A DNA stretch of 64,000 bases from Nitrospira_D sp019636945 (GTDB taxonomy: Bacteria; Nitrospirota; Nitrospiria; Nitrospirales; Nitrospiraceae), in the NCBI RefSeq assembly GCF_047338595.1, contig NZ_JBLFBO010000007.1:1-64000 (forward strand), in the 5' to 3' direction. A model generated the notes under the pieces. It was not told the origin of the DNA and did no database searches. It worked only from the letters and a program-made list of their open reading frames with translations. The translations under genes were made by a program, and so were the position numbers. This document shows, piece by piece, positions 15,181 through 24,871 of the stretch. Positions within the stretch are counted from its first letter, which is position 1, and every line of letters starts with the position of its first letter.

Positions 15181-16473
15181 ATGAGACCGTTGCTGATGAA
15201 CACCTATGATATTCGTGGCGGAGCGGCGCGAGCGGCGTATCGGCTTCACTGTGGCCTTCGAGCGGCCGGCATCGAGTCCCAGATGCTTGTGCAGTCAAAG
15301 AGCAGCGATGATCCCTACGTAGAGGGTCCGCGCAACCGTTTCGAGACTTTGTTAGGGGTCGTGAGACCGCAATTCGATATTTTACCGACGTATTTCTATT
15401 CCAAGCGTGGGAACGGCATTTACTACCCGGGGCTTCTTCCTGGGAATTATGTGAAGCGTGTGCGACGGATGAAGCCTGACATTGTCCATCTGCACTGGGT
15501 GGCAGGGGGGTTTCTAAATCCGTCGGCTCTCACCGATTTCGGAGCGCCTGTCGTGTGGACGCTGCATGATATGTGGGCGTTTACAGGCGGGTGCCACTAT
15601 GACAATGGCTGTGGGCGGTATGTCGGAACATGCGGGAAGTGTCCAGCGCTTGGCTCTTCTCGGGAGACGGACTTGTCACGATTGGTGTGGCAACAGAAAC
15701 GGCGGAAATGGGCTGAGGTTTCGCTGACCGTCGTGACCCCCAGCCGATGGCTTGCCGAGTGCGCACGAAAGAGTGCACTGTTTTCCGACAAGCGCATCGA
15801 GGTTATTCCCAACGGGCTAGACATCATGCGATTTCGGGCGTTTGATAAACAGAGGGCAAGGGAACTGCTCGGACTTCCGACTGGGAAGCGACTGATCTTG
15901 TTCGGCACGCTCAATGTCACCACCGACAAACGCAAAGGGTTTCACGCGCTCCAGGAAGCCCTGCGGTCATTTCGCATGGCTCAAGAACATCGCGACGACT
16001 GTGAGGTTGTGATTGTTGGCGCGTCACGACCGATCTCTCCGCCGGATTTCGGTTTGCCGGTCCATTATATGGGTATTTTGAACGATGACGTGACCTTGGC
16101 TCTGTTGGCCTCAGCTGTTGATGTTGTGGTGGTACCGTCACTCCAAGAGAACTTGTCCAATACGGTGATGGAGGCGCTTGCGTGCGGCACGCCCTGTGTG
16201 GCGTTCAATATCGGGGGGATGCCGGATCTGATCGAGCATAGAGGGAACGGCTATCTGGCGAGATCGTTTGAGTCGCTTGATCTGGCTCACGGCATGCAGT
16301 GGGTCTTGGAAAACAAAGAGCGCTGGTGCGCGTTGTCGAAGCGGGCACGTGAAAAGGTCGAAGCAGAGTTCGATCTCAGGGACGTCTCTGAACGTTATAG
16401 GGCGCTGTATTTGAATGTATTGGATCGGGCAGGACAAGGCGGTCACCGTCCCATGTTGAAGGTCGTGTCATGA
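15181..16473 (+). CDS. Glycosyltransferase family 4 (GT-B)
   Basis: A 430-residue GT-B enzyme. The acceptor-side N-terminus reads LLMNTYDIRGGAARAAYRL, as in WcaC-like transferases. KPDIVHLHWVAGGF and TLHDMWAFTGGCHY follow, with a GCHYDNGCGRYVGTCGKCP cysteine segment typical of that subgroup. The C-terminal donor half has VIPNGLD and SLQENLSNTVMEALACGTP, containing the conserved E-x7-E region. The stop overlaps the next gene by ATGA, forming a pair with the GT2 as seen in colanic-acid-type loci. Confidence 0.88.
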   Translation: MRPLLMNTYDIRGGAARAAYRLHCGLRAAGIESQMLVQSKSSDDPYVEGPRNRFETLLGVVRPQFDILPTYFYSKRGNGIYYPGLLPGNYVKRVRRMKPDIVHLHWVAGGFLNPSALTDFGAPVVWTLHDMWAFTGGCHYDNGCGRYVGTCGKCPALGSSRETDLSRLVWQQKRRKWAEVSLTVVTPSRWLAECARKSALFSDKRIEVIPNGLDIMRFRAFDKQRARELLGLPTGKRLILFGTLNVTTDKRKGFHALQEALRSFRMAQEHRDDCEVVIVGASRPISPPDFGLPVHYMGILNDDVTLALLASAVDVVVVPSLQENLSNTVMEALACGTPCVAFNIGGMPDLIEHRGNGYLARSFESLDLAHGMQWVLENKERWCALSKRAREKVEAEFDLRDVSERYRALYLNVLDRAGQGGHRPMLKVVS

Positions 16474-17219
16474 AGATCACCATTGTCACAGTGGCCTACA
16501 ATGCCGCGTCGACCGTCGCGAGTACGATCCGCTCAGTAGCGACACAGACGTATTCCGATCTTGAGCACATTGTTATCGACGGCGCTTCACAGGATAAGAC
16601 CGTGGAGATCGTGCGGCAATCGTCTGGGCGGATTTCGAGACTGGTGTCTGAGCCGGATCTGGGGGTGTATGACGCGATGAATAAGGGGCTGATGCTCGCA
16701 TCCGGCGATGTGATCGGCTTTCTGAATGCTGATGATGTCTATGCTGAGCCAGCGGTGCTGTCCCGCGTGATGACGGTCATGGAAGCTGAAGGGCTGGATG
16801 CTCTGTTGGGGGATGTGGAGTTTTTCCGGCCGGAGCATCCCACGCGTACCGTTCGCCGATATCGATCCGCACGGTTTACACCTGACCGGATTGCATGGGG
16901 GTGGATGCCGGCTCATCCGGCGCTTTTTCTCAGACGACATGTCTATGAGCGATTCGGGCTGTTTCGCACAGACTACCGCATCGCCGGCGATTTTGAGTAT
17001 TGCGCACGAATCTTTCACGAGAAGAGGTTGGTCTACCGCAGTCTTCCGGAAACGCTGGTGCGGATGCGGGTTGGTGGCATCAGCACCGGCGGTTGGCGCA
17101 GTACGCTCTTGCTCAATCGAGAAGTCTTACGCGCCTGTCGAGAGAACGGGATCCACACGAACATCTTGAAGATTTCTTCCAAATACCCCGCCAAGCTATT
17201 GGAGTTTCTGGTGAAGTGA
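16470..17219 (+). CDS. Glycosyltransferase family 2 (WcaE-like)
   Basis: A 249-residue GT2. It begins MKITIVTVAYNAASTVASTI, has IDGASQDKTVEIV and the DxD-like FLNADDVYAEP, and ends with WGWMPAHPALFLRRHVYE and AGDFEYCARI. This layout matches short WcaE-type transferases. It is coupled by ATGA to the preceding GT4, suggesting the two act consecutively. Sugar specificity is not readable. Confidence 0.87.
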   Translation: MKITIVTVAYNAASTVASTIRSVATQTYSDLEHIVIDGASQDKTVEIVRQSSGRISRLVSEPDLGVYDAMNKGLMLASGDVIGFLNADDVYAEPAVLSRVMTVMEAEGLDALLGDVEFFRPEHPTRTVRRYRSARFTPDRIAWGWMPAHPALFLRRHVYERFGLFRTDYRIAGDFEYCARIFHEKRLVYRSLPETLVRMRVGGISTGGWRSTLLLNREVLRACRENGIHTNILKISSKYPAKLLEFLVK

Positions 17220-17342
17220 AGAGCCGAATCTGCAGTCTTGGTGATGTGGTCGATCTGCGCAGCCGGTGGGCAGATAGGCAAGGTTCTCCTCATACCGAAG
17301 TGCCTCAATTCGACCAGGCTGACCTGGCATGTCTGAGTTAAG

Positions 17343-18335
17343 ATGGGACAACAGATACTCGTTACCGGGGCAACGGGGTTCATTGGTAGAGCGTTAAGTC
17401 TGAATCTTCTTGGGGCCGGGTACGAGGTGCGAGGGACGATACGAAATCCAAGCAAAATACCACCGCAAGAACATTCTCATCCCGGTGGTCTCAACTGGGT
17501 GGTCTTACACGATCAATCGACGGTGGCCGAATTGCAACAAGTGCTCAAGGGGGTGCAGGTGGTCATCCACTTGGCGGCGCGGGTCCACGTTATGGCTGGC
17601 CACGAGTCCGATCGACGTCACGAATTCTATCGAGTCAACACAGACTGGACCGAACGGCTTGCACGGGCCGCGGTCGCACAGGGAGTCCGTCGATTCGTGT
17701 ACATGAGCTCGATCAAGGTGAATGGCGAGAAGAGCAGCGCGCCGTTTACGGAAGAGGATTTCGCAAGTCCGCAGGAGCCGTATGGTGTTTCAAAGTGGGA
17801 AGCAGAGCGGGCTCTAGCAATGATCTCATCCCAGAAGAGTCTTGAGATCGTCGTGATTCGGTCGCCGCTGGTGTACGGTCCCGGTGTGGGAGGCAATTTT
17901 TTGCAACTGCTAAAGATCGTCCAAAAGGGAATTCCGCTGCCATTTGCTCTAGTAGAAAACCGACGCAGTCTTATCTACCAGGGGAATCTGGTTGATGCTC
18001 TCATCCGATCCGTCCGGGACGATAGAGCGGCAGGTCGAACCTATTTGGTTAGTGACGGCGAGGATGTGTCTACTCCAGACTTGATTCGGCGACTCGGCGC
18101 GGCATTGGGGTTACGGACACATCTTTGGCCATTGCCTATCCCGATACTCCGTAGTTTGGGGCAAGTTGTTGGAAAGCAGATGGTGGTTGAGCGTCTGGTT
18201 GAGTCTCTCCAAGTCAACCCATCGAAAATCAGGCAAGAGTTGGACTGGCACCCTCCGTTTTCCGTCGATCAAGGTCTTGCGGAGACCGCCGACTGGTTCC
18301 GTGCCACTATAGCCAATCGGGTAGTGGTCGTATGA
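17343..18335 (+). CDS. NAD-dependent epimerase/dehydratase (WbpV/GalE-like SDR)
   Basis: An extended SDR of 330 residues. The NAD-binding motif is VTGATGFIGRAL, the catalytic serine region is FVYMSSIKVNGE, and the YxxxK motif is in PYGVSKWEAERAL. IVVIRSPLVYGPGVGGNF completes the signature. It precedes a WbpL-type initiating transferase by 150 bases. This pair (wbpV-like and wbpL-like) recurs in O-antigen loci that start repeat units with an N-acetylaminosugar. It may epimerise the UDP-sugar used for initiation. Confidence 0.85.
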   Translation: MGQQILVTGATGFIGRALSLNLLGAGYEVRGTIRNPSKIPPQEHSHPGGLNWVVLHDQSTVAELQQVLKGVQVVIHLAARVHVMAGHESDRRHEFYRVNTDWTERLARAAVAQGVRRFVYMSSIKVNGEKSSAPFTEEDFASPQEPYGVSKWEAERALAMISSQKSLEIVVIRSPLVYGPGVGGNFLQLLKIVQKGIPLPFALVENRRSLIYQGNLVDALIRSVRDDRAAGRTYLVSDGEDVSTPDLIRRLGAALGLRTHLWPLPIPILRSLGQVVGKQMVVERLVESLQVNPSKIRQELDWHPPFSVDQGLAETADWFRATIANRVVVV

Positions 18336-18485
18336 CACAGGAGAGCGGTTGGGATGGGGCATTGCCCCCTGTGACTCAGTTCAGTCGCGCCCTGTTGATA
18401 CCGCACTCGTGATTTTGGGAATCATCCGCACTCAGTACACTCACATGCTGACAAGGACACAAACACGGAGTACCATGAGGCAATC

Positions 18486-19637
18486 ATGCTGATGGCTTTC
18501 CCAGCTCTGGTTGCGTTTGTGGTCGCATGGTGGATCACGAAGCGGCTCTGTTCACCGAAATCTTTCCTGTCTATTCTTGCCCATCCCAACGAACGGACCT
18601 TACACGCCATGCCGACTCCCCAGACTGGAGGGTTAGCGGTGATCGGCAGTGTCGTGATCGGACTTATTCTGGTTGCGAGTCTATTGGCAATTACCCAACC
18701 TTCAAAGGCCGTGTTGCCGAAAGGAGTGGCGTCAGGGAGCTTGTGGATCGTCCTATCCATGTTACTCGTCTTCGTAGTGTCATTCATCGACGACTGTATT
18801 GGGCTTCCCGCCAGTCTCCGTTTGAGCGTGCAGGTTGCCGCCGCCTGTATCGTTATCGCCGGTGTCGGGTTAACCGTGTCCGCTATCCCCATTCCCGGAG
18901 GGCCTACAATTCACCTCGGCCTGGCGGCAGTCCCCGTGAGCGCCTTGCTGCTGGTTTGGATGGCCAACCTTTACAACTTTATGGACGGTATGGACGGCTT
19001 CGCCGGTGGAATGACGTTTTGGGGCTTCGGGTTTCTTGCCTATTTGGGATGGGAGGCACAGTTCCCAGTCATGCTGATCATCTCCACATTTGTTGCGATG
19101 GGTGCGCTGGGGTTTCTCATGCATAACTTTCCGCCCGCGCGTATCTTTATGGGTGATGCGGGAAGTATCACGGTTGGGTTTTTGGCAGGCACATTGATGA
19201 TTCTTGGGGTTCGAGACAGATTGTTCGAGATATGGGTCCCGATCATGATTTTCTCCCCATTCATTGTGGATGCGACCATGACATTGGTCAAACGGGTTCT
19301 ACGTGGGAAAAGGATCTGGGAAGCGCACCGGGAGCATTATTACCAGCGGGTAGTTCTGAGCGGATGGAGCCATCGCCGGACCGTGCTCGCAGAGTATGGA
19401 GTTATGATTCTGTGCGGGGGGCTAGCTGTTTCATACCACCACTCGACGGACAATGTGCGACTCATCATTCTTGGTGCGTGGGGGGGAATGTTTGTCCTAC
19501 TCGCAATGCTCGTCTCTATGCTGGAGCGGAGGAGAACGCGCACATCCCCCATTCTGGAACAAACAGGGAAAGAGGGTAAGAAAAAGGTAGAAGCTGTTCC
19601 CACCGAAGACTCTTCCAGGATACCCGTCAAAGCCTAA
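18486..19637 (+). CDS. Initiating glycosyl-1-phosphate transferase (WecA/WbpL-like, MraY superfamily)
   Basis: This integral membrane enzyme moves a sugar-1-phosphate from UDP-sugar to undecaprenyl phosphate, starting each repeat unit. The 383-residue protein has about ten hydrophobic segments. It carries the superfamily motifs FIDDCIGLP, NLYNFMDGMDGFAGG, FPPARIFMGDAGS and the cytosolic His loop REHYYQRVVLSGWSH. The start is ATG 18486 after a GAGG; ATG 18492 is also possible. Its C-terminal tail after about residue 345 is basic and poorly conserved. It defines the Wzx/Wzy-type route, with the polymerase following 71 bases later. Confidence 0.92.
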   Translation: MLMAFPALVAFVVAWWITKRLCSPKSFLSILAHPNERTLHAMPTPQTGGLAVIGSVVIGLILVASLLAITQPSKAVLPKGVASGSLWIVLSMLLVFVVSFIDDCIGLPASLRLSVQVAAACIVIAGVGLTVSAIPIPGGPTIHLGLAAVPVSALLLVWMANLYNFMDGMDGFAGGMTFWGFGFLAYLGWEAQFPVMLIISTFVAMGALGFLMHNFPPARIFMGDAGSITVGFLAGTLMILGVRDRLFEIWVPIMIFSPFIVDATMTLVKRVLRGKRIWEAHREHYYQRVVLSGWSHRRTVLAEYGVMILCGGLAVSYHHSTDNVRLIILGAWGGMFVLLAMLVSMLERRRTRTSPILEQTGKEGKKKVEAVPTEDSSRIPVKA

Positions 19638-19708
19638 TCGGCTCTTACTTGAAGCGCTCTATTTCAACTTGTGATTTATCCCTAGCTCGCTGAGGGGAGC
19701 TTCATTCA

Positions 19709-21028
19709 ATGGAAAAGAGGGTAGTGAGGCAAGTCTTGGATATGGCCAACCTCTCCTATGGGCTGCAAACGTTGCTGGCTGTATCGCCATTGTTTGTATT
19801 GACGATCAAAGGCTGGATAAGCGGGATTCTGTTTGCCAGCAGCGCGGCGGCAATTTTTATCATGTTGAGCGTGATCGCTAAGGGTGACTCGCCGACATTC
19901 CCCAAACACCATAACTGGTTATGGTGTTTTGTTATCCTATTTACTTTGCCCGTTATTGCAATTTTCTTAGGGCAATCTTGGCGGCAGGATTATGTTGGTC
20001 GCGATTATGACAGTCCGGCACGATTTTTATTGTCTATGCCGATATTGTTGGTTTTGTTTCAAAAACGCTTCGATGTGTTCAGGTCGATGGTTTGCGTAAT
20101 TCCAGGATCCATATTAATTACGTGTATTGTTGTCACCTTAAATCCTGAGAGCCCTTGGGGGCATCTGAACGATCCGGTTCATTTTCGCGAGACAACTTAT
20201 TTTGTCGATCCGCTGACATTCGGCAGTTTGAATATGACCTTGGGGCTGTGTTGTTTATTATCAATTGATTTGTATGGGCGCGATGACTGGGGAGTGAGAG
20301 TTTATAAGACCACAGGCTTTATTGTGGGCGTGTATTTGTCAATTGTATCAGGCAGTCGCACCGGGTGGCTGGCGCTTCCTCTGGTTCTATACATGTGGTC
20401 ACATTTGAGACTGACTCGTTATCGAGCTCCAGTGTTCATAGGCATACTATTGCTGGCGAGTGGCAGTTACTATTTGTCCGCCACCTTGCAGCAGCGGTTG
20501 GACGTGGCCGTGCAAGAAATAATCTCCTACCACTGGGATACGCTGAACCCGCAGACATCGGTGGGAGATCGATTGTCTTTTTTGCGCATGGCGGTTTTTT
20601 TATTCTCTCAGAATCCATGGTCTGGCTTTGGCGATCATGGATTTGCGGCGTTTATCAACAGCCCTGACTTGAACCGTTACGCGCTTCAACAAACTCAAGA
20701 ATTTGCTCTGCACTCCGGCTTTCATAATGAAATTGCAACCAATATGGTTCGTTCAGGGGTTTGGGGCTTGCTGTCGAGTAGTGCGCTCTTTGTAATTCCG
20801 GCACTGTTTTTTATCCGCAGTTTGTACGGAGGCTCTCAGCAAGCTCAAAAAATTGCCGTACTTGCACTCGGTTATCTAGCGTGCACATTCATTAGTGGTA
20901 TGACCACCGAGGTGTTTAATTTGAAATTCACGGCCTCCTTTCATGCCCTCATGTTTACGTGTTTCATAAGTTCGTTGCTTGTTCATCATGCTGTAGGCCA
21001 GGGTAGTGAGAAAAATGAATCCACTTAA
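19709..21028 (+). CDS. wzy: O-antigen ligase/polymerase family protein (Wzy-like)
   Basis: A 439-residue polytopic protein with about eleven hydrophobic stretches and one long periplasmic loop (about residues 255-345) containing NPQTSVGDRLSFLRMAV and NPWSGFGDHGF. The YLSIVSGSRTGWLALPLVLY segment is the usual O-antigen ligase/polymerase signature. The ATG follows a GAGGGGAG ribosome site by about nine bases. Given the adjacent initiating transferase and the flippase at 2665, polymerisation (Wzy) is likelier than lipid A ligation (WaaL), but the family cannot be split by sequence alone. The gene is noticeably AT-rich. Confidence 0.8.
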   Translation: MEKRVVRQVLDMANLSYGLQTLLAVSPLFVLTIKGWISGILFASSAAAIFIMLSVIAKGDSPTFPKHHNWLWCFVILFTLPVIAIFLGQSWRQDYVGRDYDSPARFLLSMPILLVLFQKRFDVFRSMVCVIPGSILITCIVVTLNPESPWGHLNDPVHFRETTYFVDPLTFGSLNMTLGLCCLLSIDLYGRDDWGVRVYKTTGFIVGVYLSIVSGSRTGWLALPLVLYMWSHLRLTRYRAPVFIGILLLASGSYYLSATLQQRLDVAVQEIISYHWDTLNPQTSVGDRLSFLRMAVFLFSQNPWSGFGDHGFAAFINSPDLNRYALQQTQEFALHSGFHNEIATNMVRSGVWGLLSSSALFVIPALFFIRSLYGGSQQAQKIAVLALGYLACTFISGMTTEVFNLKFTASFHALMFTCFISSLLVHHAVGQGSEKNEST

Positions 21029-21839
21029 ATATTCGATCACGTTTGCTTGCTACAATCAGGTAAATTACACTCGGCAATGTATTGACAGCATGGTTAAGCA
21101 CGGACTTGATGTGAGTCGCTTGGTGGTTGTCGATAATGGGTCAAGCGACGACACGAAAAACTATTTGAATACCCTGCCATTGGGCGGGCGGATATTTAAT
21201 AAGTCCAACTTGGGTTGTGGTGTTGCATGGAACCAGGGCGCGTTGGCGCTTCAATCCGAATGGACAATTATCATGAACAACGATGTGCTTGTATCTCGTG
21301 GGTGGGTCGAAAACCTGATCGATGTTGCCGAAGCAAATGGTTTGAAAATCATTTCGCCGGCATTGATTGAGGGGCCGCTGGACTACGATTTTGATGCATT
21401 CGCAGAAGATGCTATGGTGAAAATGAAAGATGCTCTCCGAATAGGCGGTCGGCATGCTGTGTGTCTTGCTGTCCATGAGTCTGTTTGGCTGGAGATCGGT
21501 TATTTTCAACCGATACCAAAATTGCTGGGCTATGAGGATACCATGTTTTTTCATGAAGTGGATAAGGCTAGAATTCCTATCGGGATGACCGGTAGATCTT
21601 GGCTGCATCATTACGGCTCTATTACTCAATCAGCTCTGAAGCAGGAAAGAGGACTGTCGGAAAAAGATGGTCTGGGCAACCGCCGCAATTACCGATTGTT
21701 GCAACAAGGCTGGCTGGAGCGAAAATTGAAGAAAATCAAAAAGCTTCGCCAAATACAGTCGTGGTGTGCTCAAGAGACTCGCCAATTTGGCATGTCGATG
21801 CATGGAGGAAGAGAACATGGTCGATTTTCTTGGAAATGA
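21015..21839 (+). CDS. Glycosyltransferase family 2
   Basis: A GT2 of about 274 residues beginning MNPLKYSITFACYNQVNYTR. It has VVVDNGSSDDTKNYL, then NLGCGVAWNQGALAL and TIIMNNDVLVSRGWV. The C-terminal 60 residues are basic and probably membrane-adjacent. I chose ATG 21015, inside the end of the wzy-like gene (14-base overlap); a GTG at 21006 would add three residues. Together with the overlap, its AT-rich composition suggests it was acquired with the polymerase. Confidence 0.82.
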   Translation: MNPLKYSITFACYNQVNYTRQCIDSMVKHGLDVSRLVVVDNGSSDDTKNYLNTLPLGGRIFNKSNLGCGVAWNQGALALQSEWTIIMNNDVLVSRGWVENLIDVAEANGLKIISPALIEGPLDYDFDAFAEDAMVKMKDALRIGGRHAVCLAVHESVWLEIGYFQPIPKLLGYEDTMFFHEVDKARIPIGMTGRSWLHHYGSITQSALKQERGLSEKDGLGNRRNYRLLQQGWLERKLKKIKKLRQIQSWCAQETRQFGMSMHGGREHGRFSWK

Positions 21840-22104
21840 AGGCTGTTACCGTATAGAAAAGTACGATTTATTCACCGCTCATGCTGTGCTATAGGCAACC
21901 CATCGCGGATGAGGATGGCGCACTCACACTTCAACAGACCTGTAGCACATTCAGATATAAGCCCATCTGTCGGGAACGGTTTCTTGACAGGGCCAACCGC
22001 GTTCAGCCTTGGACTCCAGCCATCTTTTGGATCAAATTTGGAGTTGAACGTTCTCTATCGATAGTGCCTGCTGGATGGGGGAAGCTTACGGTTTGGGAGC
22101 GAGT

Positions 22105-22908
22105 ATGCTGAAAATTTCCGCCTATATAATCGCCTACAACGAGGCCGGGAAAATTGCCGATGCGGTGAACAGTGTCCTATGGGCGGACGAGATCGTGGTG
22201 GCCGATTCCAACAGCACAGATGGGACTGACCGGATTGCGCGAGAGTTGGGAGCGAGAGTAGTTCAGATTCCATTCGAAGGGTTCGGCCATCTGCGGAATC
22301 GCGCGGTCCAGGCGTGCACCCACGACTGGGTGCTCAGCATCGATACAGACGAGCAATGTACGCCAGAGGTCAGGGACGAAATTCTAGCGATTTTGTCTGG
22401 AACTCCCGCGCACGACGCCTATTTTGTGCCCAGGCGGAATTACTTCATGGGGCGCTGGATCAAACATTCCGGCTGGTACCCGAATTTTCGCCAACCGCAA
22501 TTATTTCGGAAAGGGGCGATGAAGTATGCGGAGTCGCCTGTTCACGAGGGATATGAATTGCTGACAAGCAAGCCCGTTGGCCGCTTGGAGCAGGCAATTT
22601 GGCAGGTTCCGTTCAGAGACTTTGAAGAGGTTGTGAAAAAGGCCAATCGCTATTCCTCGCTGGGTGTGCTCAAGCTCGCCGATCGTCGAGTGTCGATGGG
22701 AGCGGCCCTGGGGCACGGCGTATGGTCGTTCCTCAAGCACTATCTGGCGAAGCGGGGGTTCCTCGATGGCTGGCCGGGATTTGTCATCGCGTTCGGAAAT
22801 TTTGAGGGCACGTTCTATCGGTATGCGAAACGGTTCGAGCAACAGGAGCTGTGGCCGTATCCTAAACAAGGACCGCTTCGACGTCCCGATGACGCGACCT
22901 CCAAATGA
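22105..22908 (+). CDS. Glycosyltransferase family 2, WaaE/KdtX-like
   Basis: The protein starts LKISAYIIAYNEAGKIADAV, then has VVADSNSTDGTDRIA and SIDTDEQCTPEVRDEIL. FMGRWIKHSGWYPNFRQP and YAESPVHEGYEL follow. This combination is diagnostic of the WaaE/KdtX branch that adds glucose to the LPS inner core. I chose ATG 22105 (267 residues), which starts directly at the fold; ATG 22075 would add ten residues. It begins a tightly coupled trio with the next GT2 and the GT9, so this sub-operon may build LPS core rather than the repeat unit. The 265 bases before it show no gene. Confidence 0.85.
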   Translation: MLKISAYIIAYNEAGKIADAVNSVLWADEIVVADSNSTDGTDRIARELGARVVQIPFEGFGHLRNRAVQACTHDWVLSIDTDEQCTPEVRDEILAILSGTPAHDAYFVPRRNYFMGRWIKHSGWYPNFRQPQLFRKGAMKYAESPVHEGYELLTSKPVGRLEQAIWQVPFRDFEEVVKKANRYSSLGVLKLADRRVSMGAALGHGVWSFLKHYLAKRGFLDGWPGFVIAFGNFEGTFYRYAKRFEQQELWPYPKQGPLRRPDDATSK

Positions 22909-23762
22909 ACACTGCGTTGATCGTCACGACATACAATCGGCCGGATGCCCTGGCAGTGGTGCTGGAAGGGTATTGTCGCCAAAGCGATCACGATTTTGAG
23001 CTTGTGGTTGCCGATGATGGATCGAAGAAGGACACGACGGATGTCGTACAGCAATTTGCACGGCGCGCGCCGTTCCGAGTGACGCATGTCTGGCATGAGG
23101 ACCGTGGGTTTCGAGCCGCTGCCATTCGCAATCGTGCCGTGGCATCGACCCTGGCCGACTATATTGTGTTCACGGACGGAGATTGTGTTCCTTCCCGTCA
23201 TTTCGTGCGTGCCCATAGACAACTTGCCGAACCGGGGTATTTTCTCGGGGCCAATCGTGTGTTGCTCTCAGTTGGACTCACGCACCGTGTGCTGCACCAA
23301 CAGGAATTGATTCATACCTGGCGCGGACTCGATTGGCTCCTGTCCTGGTCAAAGCGAGACGTCAATCGTGTACTTCCATTGATGGAATTGCCGGATGGTC
23401 CGTTTCGAAAATGGACGTCTGATCGTTGGGAAGGCATCAAGACGTGCAACTTTTCTGCATGGCGTACGGACCTCATCCGGGTAAATGGACTGGACGAATC
23501 GTATGAAGGATGGGGGCTTGAGGATTCCGATTTGGTCATCCGACTGCTCCATGCCGGAGTGAAGCATAAGAGTGCGCGCTTCGCCGCCACGGTATTTCAT
23601 TTGTGGCATCCTGAGCAAGATCGCAGAAGGTTACAAGACAATCAGAAACGCCTGGATGATCTCCTGCGTTCCTCGACGGTGCGAGCCGCCGTTGGGCTCG
23701 AGCAATATCAGGCCACGGTCCTTGATGATCAATCTGTGACGCTGCGGCGGGCGACAACATGA
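22905..23762 (+). CDS. Glycosyltransferase family 2 with GT7-like C-terminal motif
   Basis: 285 residues beginning NTALIVTTYNRPDALAVVL. It has VVADDGSKKDT, VFTDGDCVPSRHFV and the late EGWGLEDSDLVIRLLHAG motif of the galactosyltransferase-like C-terminal region found in many bacterial GT2 proteins. WHEDRGFRAAAIRNRAV is also characteristic of the branch near LPS core loci. Both ends are ATGA overlaps, joining it to the WaaE-like and GT9 genes. Confidence 0.85.
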   Translation: MNTALIVTTYNRPDALAVVLEGYCRQSDHDFELVVADDGSKKDTTDVVQQFARRAPFRVTHVWHEDRGFRAAAIRNRAVASTLADYIVFTDGDCVPSRHFVRAHRQLAEPGYFLGANRVLLSVGLTHRVLHQQELIHTWRGLDWLLSWSKRDVNRVLPLMELPDGPFRKWTSDRWEGIKTCNFSAWRTDLIRVNGLDESYEGWGLEDSDLVIRLLHAGVKHKSARFAATVFHLWHPEQDRRRLQDNQKRLDDLLRSSTVRAAVGLEQYQATVLDDQSVTLRRATT

Positions 23763-24871
23763 ATCGGGATCTTCAGAGTGTGTTGGTCGTTTGTACGCGT
23801 CGAATCGGGGACGTTCTGTTAGCCACGCCGGTCATTCGTTCGCTCAGGGCTGCTTTGCCGCATGTGATGGTCGACATGCTGGTATTCGAAGGGACTGAGG
23901 GTGTGCTCTCTGGTAATAGGGATATCCGACGAGTGTGGACGATTGCCGAACGTCCGGCGATATGGTCGCATCTCGCCTTACTGCGTTCGCTGTGGCGACG
24001 TTACGACGTCGCTCTGTCGGTGCTTGCAGGAGACCGTCCGACCTTTCATGCCTGGGTTGCAGGACGGTATTGCGTAGGGACGCTATTGCCCGATAAGAAA
24101 TCCTGGTGGAAGCGGAGGTTGCTGAATCACTGGATCCCGTTTGATAATCTCCATACTCATACGGTTGCCATGAATCTCAGGCTGCTTACGCCGTTGGATA
24201 TCGCACCACTTGGTACTCCCGTGGTGAGTTGGACGGACGAGGATGCACGATCTGTTCATGCCCTGTTTCCTGATATCCGGAGTGCTCAGCCCTATGCGGT
24301 GTTGCATGTGTCGCCGAAGTTTGCCTATAAGACATGGACCGTTGATGGATGGGTGGCGCTTGGACGGTGGTTAGTCGATCGTGGCCTGATCGTTGCTGTG
24401 ACCGGAGTTGAATCGGCTGAGCAGTCGTATTGTGATCAGATTATCCAAGGGCTCCCCAAGACGGTCAATTTGATCGGTCGGGTGACGCTGCCGGCTCTTG
24501 GTTATCTCTTAAGTCGGGCTGCACTATATGTCGGGACGGATACGGCCGTCAGTCATATGGTTGCTGCTATCGGCGTGCCATCCGTTGTGCTGTTTGGCCC
24601 TTCCAACCCTGTGAAGTGGGGACCTTGGCCGAAGGACTTTCCCTCAGATGCACAGAGCCCCTGGCGTAAACAAGGATCGCAGCGGCAGGGGAATGTGTTG
24701 TTGCTCCAGGGCGAGGGGGAGTGCGTACCGTGCCTTGCGGAAGGATGTGATCGTCACATAAACAGCCTCAGCGATTGCCTCCAACGATTGTCTGTGCATC
24801 GGGTTATTCAGGCCGCTGACACCATGCTCCAAGAACGAGGGATCAACGTCGCAGTGCCAATCAGCTCATGA
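23759..24871 (+). CDS. Glycosyltransferase family 9 (heptosyltransferase-like), second copy
   Basis: A 370-residue GT9. Its N-terminus VLVVCTRRIGDVLLATPVI matches the ADP-heptose transferase opening. The donor-binding half has VLHVSPKFAYKTWTVDGW, YVGTDTAVSHMVAAIGVPS and VLFGPSNPVKWGPWP. A late Cys pair (CVPCLAEGCDRH...DC) resembles the one in the GT9 at 51. It follows the WaaE-like and GT2 genes by ATGA, which together suggest LPS-core assembly. Its stop overlaps the dehydratase gene by ATGA. Confidence 0.88.
   Translation: MNRDLQSVLVVCTRRIGDVLLATPVIRSLRAALPHVMVDMLVFEGTEGVLSGNRDIRRVWTIAERPAIWSHLALLRSLWRRYDVALSVLAGDRPTFHAWVAGRYCVGTLLPDKKSWWKRRLLNHWIPFDNLHTHTVAMNLRLLTPLDIAPLGTPVVSWTDEDARSVHALFPDIRSAQPYAVLHVSPKFAYKTWTVDGWVALGRWLVDRGLIVAVTGVESAEQSYCDQIIQGLPKTVNLIGRVTLPALGYLLSRAALYVGTDTAVSHMVAAIGVPSVVLFGPSNPVKWGPWPKDFPSDAQSPWRKQGSQRQGNVLLLQGEGECVPCLAEGCDRHINSLSDCLQRLSVHRVIQAADTMLQERGINVAVPISS

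Noticed and set aside
21992..22015. TTGACA-like hexamer upstream of the WaaE-like gene
   Set aside because: No acceptable -10 at 16-18 bases, so not called as a promoter.
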